A stretch of 64,000 bases of DNA, from NCBI RefSeq assembly GCF_039613825.1, contig NZ_CP154826.1, positions 558,001 through 622,000 of the forward strand, read 5' to 3'. Of this stretch, positions 17,430 to 26,719 are shown one piece after another; within the stretch, counting starts at the first letter, position 1, and each line of letters opens with the position of its first letter. Under the pieces are notes generated by a model that was not told the DNA's origin, searched no databases, and worked only from the letters and a program-made list of their open reading frames with translations. The stretch comes from Diaminobutyricibacter sp. McL0608. GTDB taxonomy: Bacteria > Actinomycetota > Actinomycetes > Actinomycetales > Microbacteriaceae. The translations under genes were made by a program, and so were the position numbers.

Positions 17430-18874
17430 GCGCGGTCCCGATCCTTCCCGGGTTTCATCCGGACCCGACGATCTGCCGCGTAGGTGATGAGTACTTTCTG
17501 GCCACTTCCAGCTTCGAGTACTTCCCCGGCGTCCCGATCCGCCGGAGCACCGACCTGACCGCCTGGGAGCAGATCGGCAACGTGCTCGACCGCCCGTCGC
17601 AACTCGTCGTGAGCCGCGGCGCCGAAGGGGCGAGCCGCGGGATCTACGCCCCGACGCTGCGGCATCACGACGGCCTCTTCTGGCTGGTCACCACGAACGT
17701 GGACGAGATCCAGCGCGGCCACCTGATCGTGCACGCGACGGATCCGGCGGGCCCGTGGAGCGACCCTGTCTACACGCAGGGGACCATCGGCATCGATCCC
17801 GACCTCGCATGGGACGACGACGGCGAGTGCTTCCTGACCTGGAAGGACCCGATGGCCGGTGGGATCGCGCAGGTGCGCGTCGACCCACTGACCGGTGAGC
17901 TTCTCGGCCAACCCCGAATCCTGACGACGGGGACGGGGCTCGCCCACGCGGAGGGGCCCCACCTGATCCGCCGCGGCGACTGGTGGTACCTCGTGACAGC
18001 CGAGGGCGGCACACACACCGGCCATGTCGTGTCGGTCGCGCGGAGCCGGTCGATCGAGGGCCCGTTCGAGCCGCATCCCGAACCGATCCTCACGCACCGC
18101 AGCACGTCGGACCCGGTGCAGGCGACCGGCCACGCGGATATGTTCGAGTTGGCCGACGGATCGTGGGCGATGGTGCATCTCGGGATCCGGCAGCGCGGCT
18201 CCTTCCCCCGGTGGCACGTCAACGGTCGGGAGACGTTTCTCGTCGGGATCGATTGGATCGACGACTGGCCGGTCGTCCGCGAGGACCGCTTCGAGGTCGC
18301 CGGGGGCGAGACGTCGTTCGAGGACACTTTCGACGATGCGAAGCTGGGCCCGCGCTGGATCGCACCGGGCATCGATCCGCATGCATTCGCGCTCGTCTCT
18401 GCCGCCGGCCTCACGCTGCGGCCCGGCCGTCAGCCGGGAGCGTCCGAAGCCGTTCACCTGCTCGGCGTCCGCGCGACCGACCCAGAATGGCAGGCGTCCG
18501 TCGCCGCGCGCGGGGACCTGGCACTTCTCGTACGGATTGACGACGCACACTGGGCGGGGGTGCAGCGTGTCGGTGGAGTCCTGACCGCGCGGGCGGTCGT
18601 CGGTCCGCTGCAGCAGGAGCTGGGGTCGGCCGAGGTCCCGGTCGAGGCACGTCTCGCACTGCGCGCGGTCTTGCCGCAGACCCAATACGGCGAGCGGAGC
18701 GGGCCGGACCGGATCGATCTCGGGTACGTGACGGATGACTTTCATCCCGTGGCGTCGATCGATGGACGCTACGTCTCGACCGAGGTGGCGGGCGGCTTCA
18801 CCGGCCGGATCATCGGGATCGAAGCCCTCGGGGACGATGACGCCGTCGTCACGTCGTTCCGCTACGACGCTTAG
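17426..18874 (+). CDS. Glycoside hydrolase family 43 (beta-xylosidase/alpha-L-arabinofuranosidase)
   Basis: 482 residues starting at a GTG that overlaps the GH1 stop. The five-bladed propeller shows the base Asp13 in LPGFHPDPTI, the pKa-modulating Asp in IDPDLAWDDDG and the acid Glu in LAHAEGPHLI. A C-terminal beta-sandwich domain starts near residue 295 (SFEDTFDDAKLGPRWIAPGI), as in XynB3-type xylosidases. No signal peptide, so cytoplasmic. It is the last gene of the uxaC operon and ends just before a strong terminator. Xylose or arabinose side groups are the expected targets. Confidence 0.9.
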   Translation: MSAVPILPGFHPDPTICRVGDEYFLATSSFEYFPGVPIRRSTDLTAWEQIGNVLDRPSQLVVSRGAEGASRGIYAPTLRHHDGLFWLVTTNVDEIQRGHLIVHATDPAGPWSDPVYTQGTIGIDPDLAWDDDGECFLTWKDPMAGGIAQVRVDPLTGELLGQPRILTTGTGLAHAEGPHLIRRGDWWYLVTAEGGTHTGHVVSVARSRSIEGPFEPHPEPILTHRSTSDPVQATGHADMFELADGSWAMVHLGIRQRGSFPRWHVNGRETFLVGIDWIDDWPVVREDRFEVAGGETSFEDTFDDAKLGPRWIAPGIDPHAFALVSAAGLTLRPGRQPGASEAVHLLGVRATDPEWQASVAARGDLALLVRIDDAHWAGVQRVGGVLTARAVVGPLQQELGSAEVPVEARLALRAVLPQTQYGERSGPDRIDLGYVTDDFHPVASIDGRYVSTEVAGGFTGRIIGIEALGDDDAVVTSFRYDA

Positions 18875-18885
18875 CGTGCACAATA

Positions 18886-18916
18886 AAGCGCCCGGCAGCG
18901 ATGCTGCCGGGCGCTT
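18886..18916. terminator. Bidirectional terminator between convergent GH43 and GH78 genes
   Basis: A perfect 14-bp stem: AAGCGCCCGGCAGC (18886-18899), loop GAT, GCTGCCGGGCGCTT (18903-18916). Flanking A/T on both sides (CAATAA and CTTCTTC) suits both directions. Confidence 0.9.
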
Positions 18917-18926
18917 CTTCTCGCCG

Positions 18927-21563
18927 TCAGACGGCGGATGAGAACGAGAACGCCCCCTGGCCGACATTCGACCTCGTCCCATCCGGCAGGATCACCGCCC
19001 CCTCCGTGCCGGGCGGCACAGTGCCGGACACGGTGAGGATCCCGTCTTCGATCCGCCAGGCGGCCTCGATCGTGCCCTGCGGCGTGAGGTAGGAGCCCTC
19101 GGCCCACGTCACGCCCCCGCCGGGCACCGGCCGCAGGACGAATGATTCCCATGCGGCCGAGTCCGGAGCCTGGTCGAGGCCCAGCAGGTGCGTGTGAAGG
19201 AATCGCACCACGGCGCCCTTCGAGTAGTGGTTCAGTGAGGCGAAGGCGCGGCCGTCCTCGTCCACGCCGTCCCAGTCCTCCCAGATCGTCGTCGCGCCGC
19301 GGTCCAGCATCCCGAGCCAGGAGGGGGAGGTGCGCTGGAAGAGTAGCTCGTAGGCGACGTCGGCGTGCCCGGTCTCGGCGAGGATCGGGAGGAGGTCGGC
19401 GGTCGATAGAAATCCGGTGCCGAGGTGGGTGCCTGCCCGCCGGATGAGCTCGACGAGGCGGTTGGCAGCGGCCGATCGCAGGTCGTCGGGGATGAGGCCG
19501 AACGTCAGCGCCCGTACGTACGCCGCCTGGGTGTCCTTGACCGTGGGGCCGTCGGGGGTGAGGAACTCGGTGCGCCAGGCGTCGCGCACGCGCTCAGCCA
19601 GCCCCGCGTATCGTGTGGCGTCGGTCTCGCGGCCGAGAACCTTCGCGATGCGCGCGAGCGTCGCGGTGGAGCGGTACAGGTAGGCGGTTCCGACTTCGCC
19701 CTTGTCCTCCATGAACCAGGCCATCGGGTTGTCCTGCAGCGGGTCGATGAGCGTGCCGTCCGTGGCGCGCTCCTTCGGTTCGCACCACTCGCCCCAGTGG
19801 AAGGAGCCATCCCAGATGTACTGTTCGTGCGCGAGCGGCGCGGCGGAACGCTGCACGCGGGAGGGGTGACGGCGGGTGCGTGCGGTCTCCAGGGCCCACT
19901 CCACCCAGCGGGTCATCGCATCCCAGTTGGCCGCGAGCTCCTCGCGATCCCCGTACGCCTCGTAGAGCACCCAGGGCACGTGGACGATGGCGTCGCCCCA
20001 GCCGGCCGACCCGGTCATCTGCGCGACCTGCAGCTCGGGGTGGTGTTTCACCTGGCGGCCGTCGGGCGAAAAGTTCGCGATGCGGCCGTCGTCGAGTTGG
20101 TCGTCTCGGACCGACTGCAGCCACTTGCGCGTGAACCCGTGCACGTCGAAGAGGCGCACGGCGGTCGAGGCGAAGACCTGGTAGTCGCCGGTCCATCCGA
20201 CCCGTTCGCGCTGCGGGCAGTCGGTGGGGATGTCCACCGCGTTCCCCCGGAAGCTCCAGTCCGCGATCTCGTACAGCCTGTTGAGGTCGTCGTCGCTGCA
20301 CCGGAAGGACCCGGCGGGTGTCAGGTCGGTATTGACGACCTGCATGGTGATCGCGTCGGCTGACAGCGGCAGGTCGCCGCGCTCGATGCGTGCGTACTGG
20401 AAGCCGTGGACGGCGTGCCGCGGCTCGAACGCCGACCCAGCGGCGCCATCCGAGACCACCTCGTCCCGTTGGTCGAGTGCCACCAGTCCGTCGCCTTCGC
20501 GCTCGGAGTCGAGATGCGACATGTCGAGATCGCCTGACGGATCCAGGTGCTCGCCGTGCTCGATCACGGTACGGGAGCCACGCGGACCGAGGTCGGTCAG
20601 GCGCGTCCATCCCGAGGCGTTCTGCCCGAAGTCCGCGATCCAGGAGCCCGAGTCCAGCAGGGTGAGTGAGACGGGCGCGCGTTCTTCGAGGCGTCGCACC
20701 GGCGGGGCGGGCGACCAGCGCACCGGAGGCGCGGCAATGGCGCCGACCCGCACGGGCCCCAGGAGGGAGGGCTCCAGGGTGAGATCGGTTGCCTGCCCGT
20801 CCATGAGTCCCGCGCGGACGATGGGGGACGACCAGCTGCTCCAGGATGCGTCGGTACGCACGATCTCGGTCGTCCCGTCCTCGAAGAGCAGGTGCAGCTC
20901 GGCGCGTGCGGCCAGGTCGTCTCCGTCGGTCCAGGCGGCGCGGGCGTGGAACGCGCCCACCTGGCCCTGATACCAGCCGTCGGTGAGGACGAGTTCGAGC
21001 GTGTTCTCACCCGGGTTCAGTGAGGGCGCCACGTCCGCCGCCTGGGCGTACACGGTCCTGTCGTAGGAAGTGGAGCCGGGAGAGAGCTCGGCCGTACCGA
21101 CCCGGTTCCCGTTGACGAACGCCTCGTAGACGCCGAGCGCGGTCGAGTAGAGGCGCGCGCGCCGGATCGGGCGATCGGCGGTGAAGGTGCGGCGGAGGCA
21201 GTGGCCGGGCCGCTTTCCGAAGGCGGCGCCCACCGGTGTCGGCGGGGAGATCCAGTCGGCGGTCCAGTCGGCATCGAACAGGCCGGCCTCGAAGGTGTGC
21301 TCCTGGCTCCACTCGCCATCCGGGACGCGGACGCGCCAGTGGACGCTCTCGCCGCTGTTCAACCGGCGCCAAGGCCACGCGTTGAGGCGGTGGCCGTCCG
21401 CGCTGGCTGGGTCGAGGGGCATGTCGTCGACCGTCGCGGCCAGTTCGTATCGTCCCGGGGCGTCACGCGGGGGCAGCCAGGAGAGCCGGGGACGAGGGCC
21501 GGAAACCGGGAACTGGTCACCGCCAGCATCGACTCGTAATCCAGTGGGGACCGCTTCGGTCAT
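18927..21563 (-). CDS. Alpha-L-rhamnosidase, GH78
   Basis: 878 residues from the ATG at 21563. N-terminal Ig-like and beta domains (PRLSWLPPRD, then WTADWISPP, TAELSPGSTSYDRTVYAQA) precede an (alpha/alpha)6 barrel with the GH78 signature DCPQRERVGWTGD and, later, ATTIWEDWDG and FASLNHYSKGAV. It releases terminal alpha-L-rhamnose. No signal peptide is seen. GGAGG lies 11 bases before the chosen ATG; an in-frame ATG at 21572 is nearer but leaves only two bases. It is divergent from the glucuronidase operon across a shared operator. Confidence 0.92.
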   Translation of the reverse strand: MTEAVPTGLRVDAGGDQFPVSGPRPRLSWLPPRDAPGRYELAATVDDMPLDPASADGHRLNAWPWRRLNSGESVHWRVRVPDGEWSQEHTFEAGLFDADWTADWISPPTPVGAAFGKRPGHCLRRTFTADRPIRRARLYSTALGVYEAFVNGNRVGTAELSPGSTSYDRTVYAQAADVAPSLNPGENTLELVLTDGWYQGQVGAFHARAAWTDGDDLAARAELHLLFEDGTTEIVRTDASWSSWSSPIVRAGLMDGQATDLTLEPSLLGPVRVGAIAAPPVRWSPAPPVRRLEERAPVSLTLLDSGSWIADFGQNASGWTRLTDLGPRGSRTVIEHGEHLDPSGDLDMSHLDSEREGDGLVALDQRDEVVSDGAAGSAFEPRHAVHGFQYARIERGDLPLSADAITMQVVNTDLTPAGSFRCSDDDLNRLYEIADWSFRGNAVDIPTDCPQRERVGWTGDYQVFASTAVRLFDVHGFTRKWLQSVRDDQLDDGRIANFSPDGRQVKHHPELQVAQMTGSAGWGDAIVHVPWVLYEAYGDREELAANWDAMTRWVEWALETARTRRHPSRVQRSAAPLAHEQYIWDGSFHWGEWCEPKERATDGTLIDPLQDNPMAWFMEDKGEVGTAYLYRSTATLARIAKVLGRETDATRYAGLAERVRDAWRTEFLTPDGPTVKDTQAAYVRALTFGLIPDDLRSAAANRLVELIRRAGTHLGTGFLSTADLLPILAETGHADVAYELLFQRTSPSWLGMLDRGATTIWEDWDGVDEDGRAFASLNHYSKGAVVRFLHTHLLGLDQAPDSAAWESFVLRPVPGGGVTWAEGSYLTPQGTIEAAWRIEDGILTVSGTVPPGTEGAVILPDGTRSNVGQGAFSFSSAV

Positions 21564-21613
21564 CGGCGTCATCGCCTCCAATATGCACAATTTGCGAGGT
21601 TCGCCCTCCCATT

Positions 21614-21633
21614 ATGGCAATCGCTTGCCGAAA
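21614..21633 (-). promoter_or_regulatory. LacI-type operator O3 between the rhamnosidase and glucuronidase operons
   Basis: On the minus strand it reads TTTCGGCAAGCGATTGCCAT, the same core as O1 and O2. For the rhamnosidase gene it lies between a TTGAAT -35 and a CATAAT -10 spaced 16 bp apart. For the plus strand it overlaps the likely -35 of the glucuronidase operon. A repressor here would shut off both directions. Confidence 0.75.
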
Positions 21634-21688
21634 TTCAAAAAACCTGCTGTACTAGGTCCCTGACCCGCAGTGCCGCCGTAGGAGAACC

Positions 21689-23485
21689 ATGCTCAGCACC
21701 CGAACCACCCCGACTCGCGATGTCGTCGGCCTCGACGGCCTCTGGCGATTCGCGCTCGACACCGCCGTCGGCGACGAGCCGTGGACGGGCCGCCTCGACA
21801 CCCTCCTCGAGGCGCCGGTTCCAGCGAGCTACAACGATCTCTTCGTCGACCCGGCCATCCGCGACCACGTCGGTGTGGTCTGGTACCAGCGCGACGTGCG
21901 CGTGCCCCGCGGCTGGGCGGGCGAGCGCATCGTCCTGCGCTTCGGCTCAGTGACCCACGCCGCCACGGTCTACGTGAACGACCTTCTGGCGGCCCAACAC
22001 GTCGGCGGCTACACACCCTTCGAGGCCGACCTCACCGACATGGTGGCCGTGGGCGAGGAGTTCCGCCTCACCGTCGCCGTGGACAACCGCCTCACCAACG
22101 TGACGATCCCGCCGGGCTCCGTGACCTCGGGACCGGATGGCCGCGAGAAGCAGGCCTATTTCCACGACTTCTACAACTACGCGGGCATCGCCCGTTCGGT
22201 GAAGCTCTACAGCACCCCCGCCTCCTACGTCGACGACATCACCGTCGTCACGGGCACGGATGACGCCGCGGGAATCGTGGATTACAGCGTTCGTACCGGC
22301 GGCGGCGACATCGCGGTCCGCGTCCGGGTGCTCGACGAGACCGGCGCCGAGGTCGCGGCGAGCGACAGCGCATCAGGCTCGATCCGCATCGACAACGTGC
22401 GCCTCTGGAAGCCGGGCTCCGCCTACCTCTACGACCTGGTGACCGAACTGACCAGCGGCGGCGAACTCGTGGACAGCTACACGCTTCCGTTCGGGGTGCG
22501 CACGATCGAGGTGCGCGGCACCCAGTTCCTCATCAACGGAGAGCCGTTCTATTTCACGGGCTTCGGAAAGCACGAGGATACTCCGGTCCGCGGCAAGGGT
22601 CACGACGACGCCTACCTCGTGCACGATTTCCAGCTGCTGGAGTGGACGGGCGCGAACAGTTTCCGCACCAGTCACTACCCGTATGCGGAGGAGGTCCTCG
22701 ACTTCGCCGACCGTCATGGCATCGTCGTGGTCGATGAGACGGCCGCCGTCGGCCTCAATCTGGGCGTCCAGGGTGGCCTCACGGGCATCCCGCCGACCCC
22801 GACCTTCGCCGAGGAGAACTTCGGCGGCGAGACGAAGAACGTGCACGCCCAGCACCTGCGTGAACTGATCGAACGGGACAAGAACCACCCCAGTGTCGTC
22901 ATGTGGAGCATCGCCAACGAGCCGGCCTCCAACGAGGACGGCGCACGCGAGTACTTCGAGCCACTCGTGGACCTCGCCCGCGACCTCGACCCCACGCGCC
23001 CGCTCACCTACGCCGCCGTCATGTTCGCGACACCGGCGAACGACAAGATTGCCGACTTCTTCGACGTGCTGTCGATCAACCGCTACTACGGCTGGTACGT
23101 CTTCACCGGCGATCTGGCGACCGCCGAGACTGTGCTCGAGCAGGAGCTACGCGGCTGGGTACAGCGTTTCGGCAAGCCGATCATGATGTCGGAGTACGGC
23201 GCCGACACTCAGCCCGGACTGCACTCGGTGTGGGACATGCCGTGGACCGAGGAGTACCAGACCGACCTGCTCGCCACCTACCACCGCGTCTTCGACCGCA
23301 TACCCGAGTTCGTCGGTGAGCACATCTGGAACTTCGCCGACTTCATGACCGGTCCCGGCATCCATCGCGTGGACGGCAACAAGAAGGGCGTATTCACCCG
23401 CGACCGCAAGCCCAAGGGCGCCGCGTTCTCTCTTCAGAGCAGGTGGCGCGGCCTCGACGGCCGCAAACCCGGCAGCCCCTCCTGA
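21689..23485 (+). CDS. uidA: Beta-glucuronidase, GH2
   Basis: 598 residues, the UidA length. The sandwich domain ([34 protein letters not shown]) is followed by the barrel with acid/base Glu411 ([12 protein letters not shown]) and nucleophile Glu502 ([11 protein letters not shown]). The glucuronidase-type NK pair ([14 protein letters not shown]) near the end binds the carboxylate in known enzymes and separates this group from galactosidases. No signal peptide. AGGAG precedes the ATG. It feeds glucuronate to UxaC. First gene of a five-gene operon. Confidence 0.93.
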   Translation: MLSTRTTPTRDVVGLDGLWRFALDTAVGDEPWTGRLDTLLEAPVPASYNDLFVDPAIRDHVGVVWYQRDVRVPRGWAGERIVLRFGSVTHAATVYVNDLLAAQHVGGYTPFEADLTDMVAVGEEFRLTVAVDNRLTNVTIPPGSVTSGPDGREKQAYFHDFYNYAGIARSVKLYSTPASYVDDITVVTGTDDAAGIVDYSVRTGGGDIAVRVRVLDETGAEVAASDSASGSIRIDNVRLWKPGSAYLYDLVTELTSGGELVDSYTLPFGVRTIEVRGTQFLINGEPFYFTGFGKHEDTPVRGKGHDDAYLVHDFQLLEWTGANSFRTSHYPYAEEVLDFADRHGIVVVDETAAVGLNLGVQGGLTGIPPTPTFAEENFGGETKNVHAQHLRELIERDKNHPSVVMWSIANEPASNEDGAREYFEPLVDLARDLDPTRPLTYAAVMFATPANDKIADFFDVLSINRYYGWYVFTGDLATAETVLEQELRGWVQRFGKPIMMSEYGADTQPGLHSVWDMPWTEEYQTDLLATYHRVFDRIPEFVGEHIWNFADFMTGPGIHRVDGNKKGVFTRDRKPKGAAFSLQSRWRGLDGRKPGSPS

Positions 23486-23517
23486 ACCAAACCCGCCACC
23501 GTTTCAAGGAACACTCA

Positions 23518-24756
23518 ATGCGCATCGACAAAGCCGAGGTCATCGTCACCAGCCCCGACCGGAACTTCGTGACCCTGAAGCTCACGACGGATGACGGTCT
23601 GACCGGGCTCGGCGACGCCACGCTCAACGGCCGGGAACAGGCCGTCGTCGCCTATCTCGCCGAGCACGTCGTCCCGTTGCTCATCGGGCGGGACGCCTCC
23701 AGGATCGAGGACACCTGGCAGTTCCTCTACCGCAGCGCCTACTGGCGACGCGGGCCGGTGACGATGGCGTCCATCGCCGCGGTCGACATGGCGCTGTGGG
23801 ACATCAAAGGCAAGGCCGCCGGGATGCCGGTGTACCAGCTGCTCGGCGGCGCGTCCCGCAACGGCCTCCTCGCCTACGGCCACGCGTCGGGACGCGACCT
23901 GCCTGAACTGTTCGACAGCGTGCGCGAGCACCAGGAGAAGGGGTACCGGGCGATCCGGATCCAGTCAGCGGTGCCCGGCCTGAAATCAATTTACGGGATC
24001 GCCTCCAACGCGACCTACGAGGCCAACGAGGGCGTCCGCTACGACCACGAGCCCGCACAGCGTGGTGGCCTGCCGAACGAGGAGGACTGGGACACCCGCT
24101 CCTACCTGCGGCACATCCCGACCGTGTTCGAGGCGGTCCGCAGCGAGTTCGGACCGGAGTTGCCGCTCTTGCACGACGGGCATCACCGGATGACGCCCAT
24201 CCAGGCCGCCCAGCTCGGCAAGTCGCTCGAGCCGTACGATCTGTTCTGGCTCGAAGACTGCACTCCGGCTGAGAACCAGGAAGCGCTCCGACTCGTCCGC
24301 CAGCACACGACGACGCCGCTTGCCATCGGCGAGATCTTCAACACCATCTGGGACTACCAGCAGATCATCCGTGAACAGCTCATCGACTATGTCCGAAGCG
24401 CTGTCACCCACACCGGCGGAATCACACACCTCAAAAAGGTGCTCGACTACGCCTCGCAGTACCAGATCAAGTCGGGCATGCACGGCCCGACCGACATCTC
24501 GCCGGTCGGGATGGCCGCCGCCATGCACCTCGGACTCGCCATCCACAACTTCGGCATCCAGGAGTACATGCAGCACGGCGAGAAGACCGACGCCGTCTTC
24601 CAGCAGTCATACAGCTGGCAGGACGGCTTCCTGCACCCCGGGGAGAAGCCGGGACTCGGCGTCGAACTCGACGTCGACGAGGCAGGCAAGTACCCCTACG
24701 TCCGCGCCTACCTGCCGTACAACCGGCTCGCCGACGGCACCGTCCACGACTGGTAA
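23518..24756 (+). CDS. manD: ManD-type mannonate dehydratase (enolase superfamily)
   Basis: 412 residues. Metal ligands are Asp220 (LLHDGHH), Glu246 (WLEDCTP) and Glu272 (AIGEIFN); the spacing of 26 and 26 equals that of characterised ManD enzymes. The N-terminal capping domain and the [17 protein letters not shown] loop are also ManD-like. It dehydrates D-mannonate to 2-keto-3-deoxygluconate, the step after UxuB; some relatives prefer gluconate or altronate. The ATG at 23518 has AAGGA upstream. Confidence 0.9.
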   Translation: MRIDKAEVIVTSPDRNFVTLKLTTDDGLTGLGDATLNGREQAVVAYLAEHVVPLLIGRDASRIEDTWQFLYRSAYWRRGPVTMASIAAVDMALWDIKGKAAGMPVYQLLGGASRNGLLAYGHASGRDLPELFDSVREHQEKGYRAIRIQSAVPGLKSIYGIASNATYEANEGVRYDHEPAQRGGLPNEEDWDTRSYLRHIPTVFEAVRSEFGPELPLLHDGHHRMTPIQAAQLGKSLEPYDLFWLEDCTPAENQEALRLVRQHTTTPLAIGEIFNTIWDYQQIIREQLIDYVRSAVTHTGGITHLKKVLDYASQYQIKSGMHGPTDISPVGMAAAMHLGLAIHNFGIQEYMQHGEKTDAVFQQSYSWQDGFLHPGEKPGLGVELDVDEAGKYPYVRAYLPYNRLADGTVHDW

Positions 24757-24798
24757 CGGTCAGCCAAACCCTGTTCACTTGACGAAGGAGTCAACGCA

Positions 24799-26172
24799 AT
24801 GCGCAAGTACAGCAACCTCGACACGAAATCCTCCCGCGCCGTGCGAGTGGAAGCCACGACGGTCCTGCCGACGACGGCCGGCCCGGCCGCGGGCCCGCAG
24901 AACCAGGAAGTGAACGGGCCGGACCTCGTCGCCCCGCCTCTGAAACGTGTCAGCGCCAGCTTCCTGGCCTGGATCACGGTGGCGAACTTCGGCGCCAGCC
25001 TGGCGTTGATGGTGCCGTTGACGTACTCCCTGGCGGTGCGCGTCACTCAGTTGGCGCCCGGACACGAGGAGGTGCTCGGTTACGTCACGGGCACTGCCCA
25101 GCTGATCTACCTCGTACTCAGTCCGTTGCTCGGCGTGTGGAGCGACCGATTGCGCTCTCCGTTCGGCCGACGAACCCCGTTCATCGTGGTTGGTTCGCTG
25201 GTCGGCCTGGTGGCGGTCGCATTCATCGCCGTCGCCCCGAACATCCTTCTCGTCGGCGTCGGTTGGGTGGTCGGTCTGCTGGGCTGGGCGACGGCCGGTC
25301 AGGGAATTCAGACGATGCTCGCCGACAAGGTTCCCGAGGAGCAGCGAGGACGCGCTTCCGCGCTGACCGGGGTCACCACGCAGATCGCGCCGGTGTTCGG
25401 TATCGGTATCGCATACGCGGTGGTGTCCTCCACCCTGATGATCTTCGTGCTCCCGGCTGTCATCGGCTTGGTGCTGATCCTGGCGTTCGTGTTCATCAAG
25501 CGGGAAGGGAGCTCGCGCGAGATCGTCCGGAACGACAGCGTCGGAGTGAGAACGTTGTTGCGCTCGTACGTCTTCAACCCGCGCAAGTACCCGGACTTCG
25601 GCTGGAACTGGCTCGGCCGTTTCATCTTCTTCATGGGACTGTACTTCAACACCACGTTCGGGACCTTCTTCTACGCGCAGCGACTCCACATCCCCGTCAT
25701 CCAGGTCGCCGGTGTGGTTGCGGCGATCGGGATCATCGGGGTGGTCGCGGCGGCCGGTGGCGCACTGCTCGGCGGCTTCCTCTCCGACAAGCTGGGTCGA
25801 CGAAAGCTCTTCACCCTGATCGGCTCCCTCCTTTTTGTCGCCGGTGCTTGCGTCGAGGCGTTCGCGCATTCGCTGCTTCCCTTGATCATCGGCTCGGTGA
25901 TCATGCAGCTTGCGATCGCAGCCTTCAGCGTCGTCGACCAGGCAATCGTCTTCGCGGTTCTGCCCAGCCGTGCCGAGGCCGGCCGCTACCTCGCGGTCGT
26001 CGCCTTTGCCCAGAAGATCCCAAGCGCGATCGCGCCGCTGATCGCACCACTGATCATCACGATCGGAGCAGTGGGCGCCGACAAGAACTACACCGCCCTT
26101 TACCTCATCGGGGCCGTGTTCGCTCTCGTCGGCGGACTGATCATCTTCACCAAGGTCAAGAGCGTACGCTGA
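24799..26172 (+). CDS. MFS transporter
   Basis: 457 residues with about twelve membrane helices after a 45-residue polar N-terminus. The DRLRSPFGRRTPFIVVG loop between helices 2 and 3 and LSDKLGRRKLF between 8 and 9 are the MFS signature. GAAGGAG precedes the ATG. Placed between the dehydratase and kinase genes of the regulon, it is the only transporter in this island. I infer that it imports the glycoside or uronate substrate. Glycosides and not only monomers are likely, since all the island's glycosidases lack export signals. Confidence 0.88.
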   Translation: MRKYSNLDTKSSRAVRVEATTVLPTTAGPAAGPQNQEVNGPDLVAPPLKRVSASFLAWITVANFGASLALMVPLTYSLAVRVTQLAPGHEEVLGYVTGTAQLIYLVLSPLLGVWSDRLRSPFGRRTPFIVVGSLVGLVAVAFIAVAPNILLVGVGWVVGLLGWATAGQGIQTMLADKVPEEQRGRASALTGVTTQIAPVFGIGIAYAVVSSTLMIFVLPAVIGLVLILAFVFIKREGSSREIVRNDSVGVRTLLRSYVFNPRKYPDFGWNWLGRFIFFMGLYFNTTFGTFFYAQRLHIPVIQVAGVVAAIGIIGVVAAAGGALLGGFLSDKLGRRKLFTLIGSLLFVAGACVEAFAHSLLPLIIGSVIMQLAIAAFSVVDQAIVFAVLPSRAEAGRYLAVVAFAQKIPSAIAPLIAPLIITIGAVGADKNYTALYLIGAVFALVGGLIIFTKVKSVR

Positions 26173-26173
26173 G

Positions 26174-26719
26174 ATGACCTCCGACATGAAGTCACCACCC
26201 GCCGTCGTCGTGATGGGGGTGTCCGGATCCGGCAAGACGACCGTCGGCCGGGAGCTCGCCCGGGCCCTCGACGTTGCGTTCATCGACGCCGACGATCTGC
26301 ACCCGCAATCCAATCGGGACAAGATGGCCGGAGGCAGGCCGCTCACGGACGAGGACCGCGGTCCATGGCTGCGCGCTGTCGGACACACTATCGGGGTGCA
26401 CCTGGCCGGAGGCCGTGGGGTCGTCGTCGCCTGCTCGGCCCTGCGGCGCTTGTACCGTGACGCGATCACAGAGGAAGCGGGAGCACTCGTCTTGTTCGCC
26501 CATCTGGCCGGTCAGAGAGAGCTGATCCGAGAGCGGATGGATGACCGGGCCGACCATTTCATGCCTCCAGACCTGCTCGACTCCCAGTTGGAGACGTTGG
26601 AGCCGCTCGGCAGCGACGAGAACGGCAGCGCGTTTTCAGTCGATGTGCATCCCGCCGACGTGGCCGCCCGCATCCGCGACTGGGCTACCGTCGATCACGG
26701 CAAGGAAGCCGCCGCATGA
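26174..26719 (+). CDS. gntK: Gluconokinase (GntK-like)
   Basis: 181 residues. Walker A is GVSGSGKTT (residues 15-23), followed by FIDADDLHPQSNRDKMAGGRPLTDEDRGPWL, a pattern specific to gluconokinases of the GntK/GntV type. It phosphorylates gluconate with ATP. It starts one base after the transporter stop and overlaps the next gene by four bases. No 2-keto-3-deoxygluconate kinase is in the window, so that step must be encoded elsewhere unless this kinase has shifted specificity. Confidence 0.88.
   Translation: MTSDMKSPPAVVVMGVSGSGKTTVGRELARALDVAFIDADDLHPQSNRDKMAGGRPLTDEDRGPWLRAVGHTIGVHLAGGRGVVVACSALRRLYRDAITEEAGALVLFAHLAGQRELIRERMDDRADHFMPPDLLDSQLETLEPLGSDENGSAFSVDVHPADVAARIRDWATVDHGKEAAA

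Noticed and set aside
24775-26469. 564-codon open frame antisense to the MFS transporter and gluconokinase
   Set aside because: Highly charged, repetitive composition typical of reverse-frame readings; no ribosome site.
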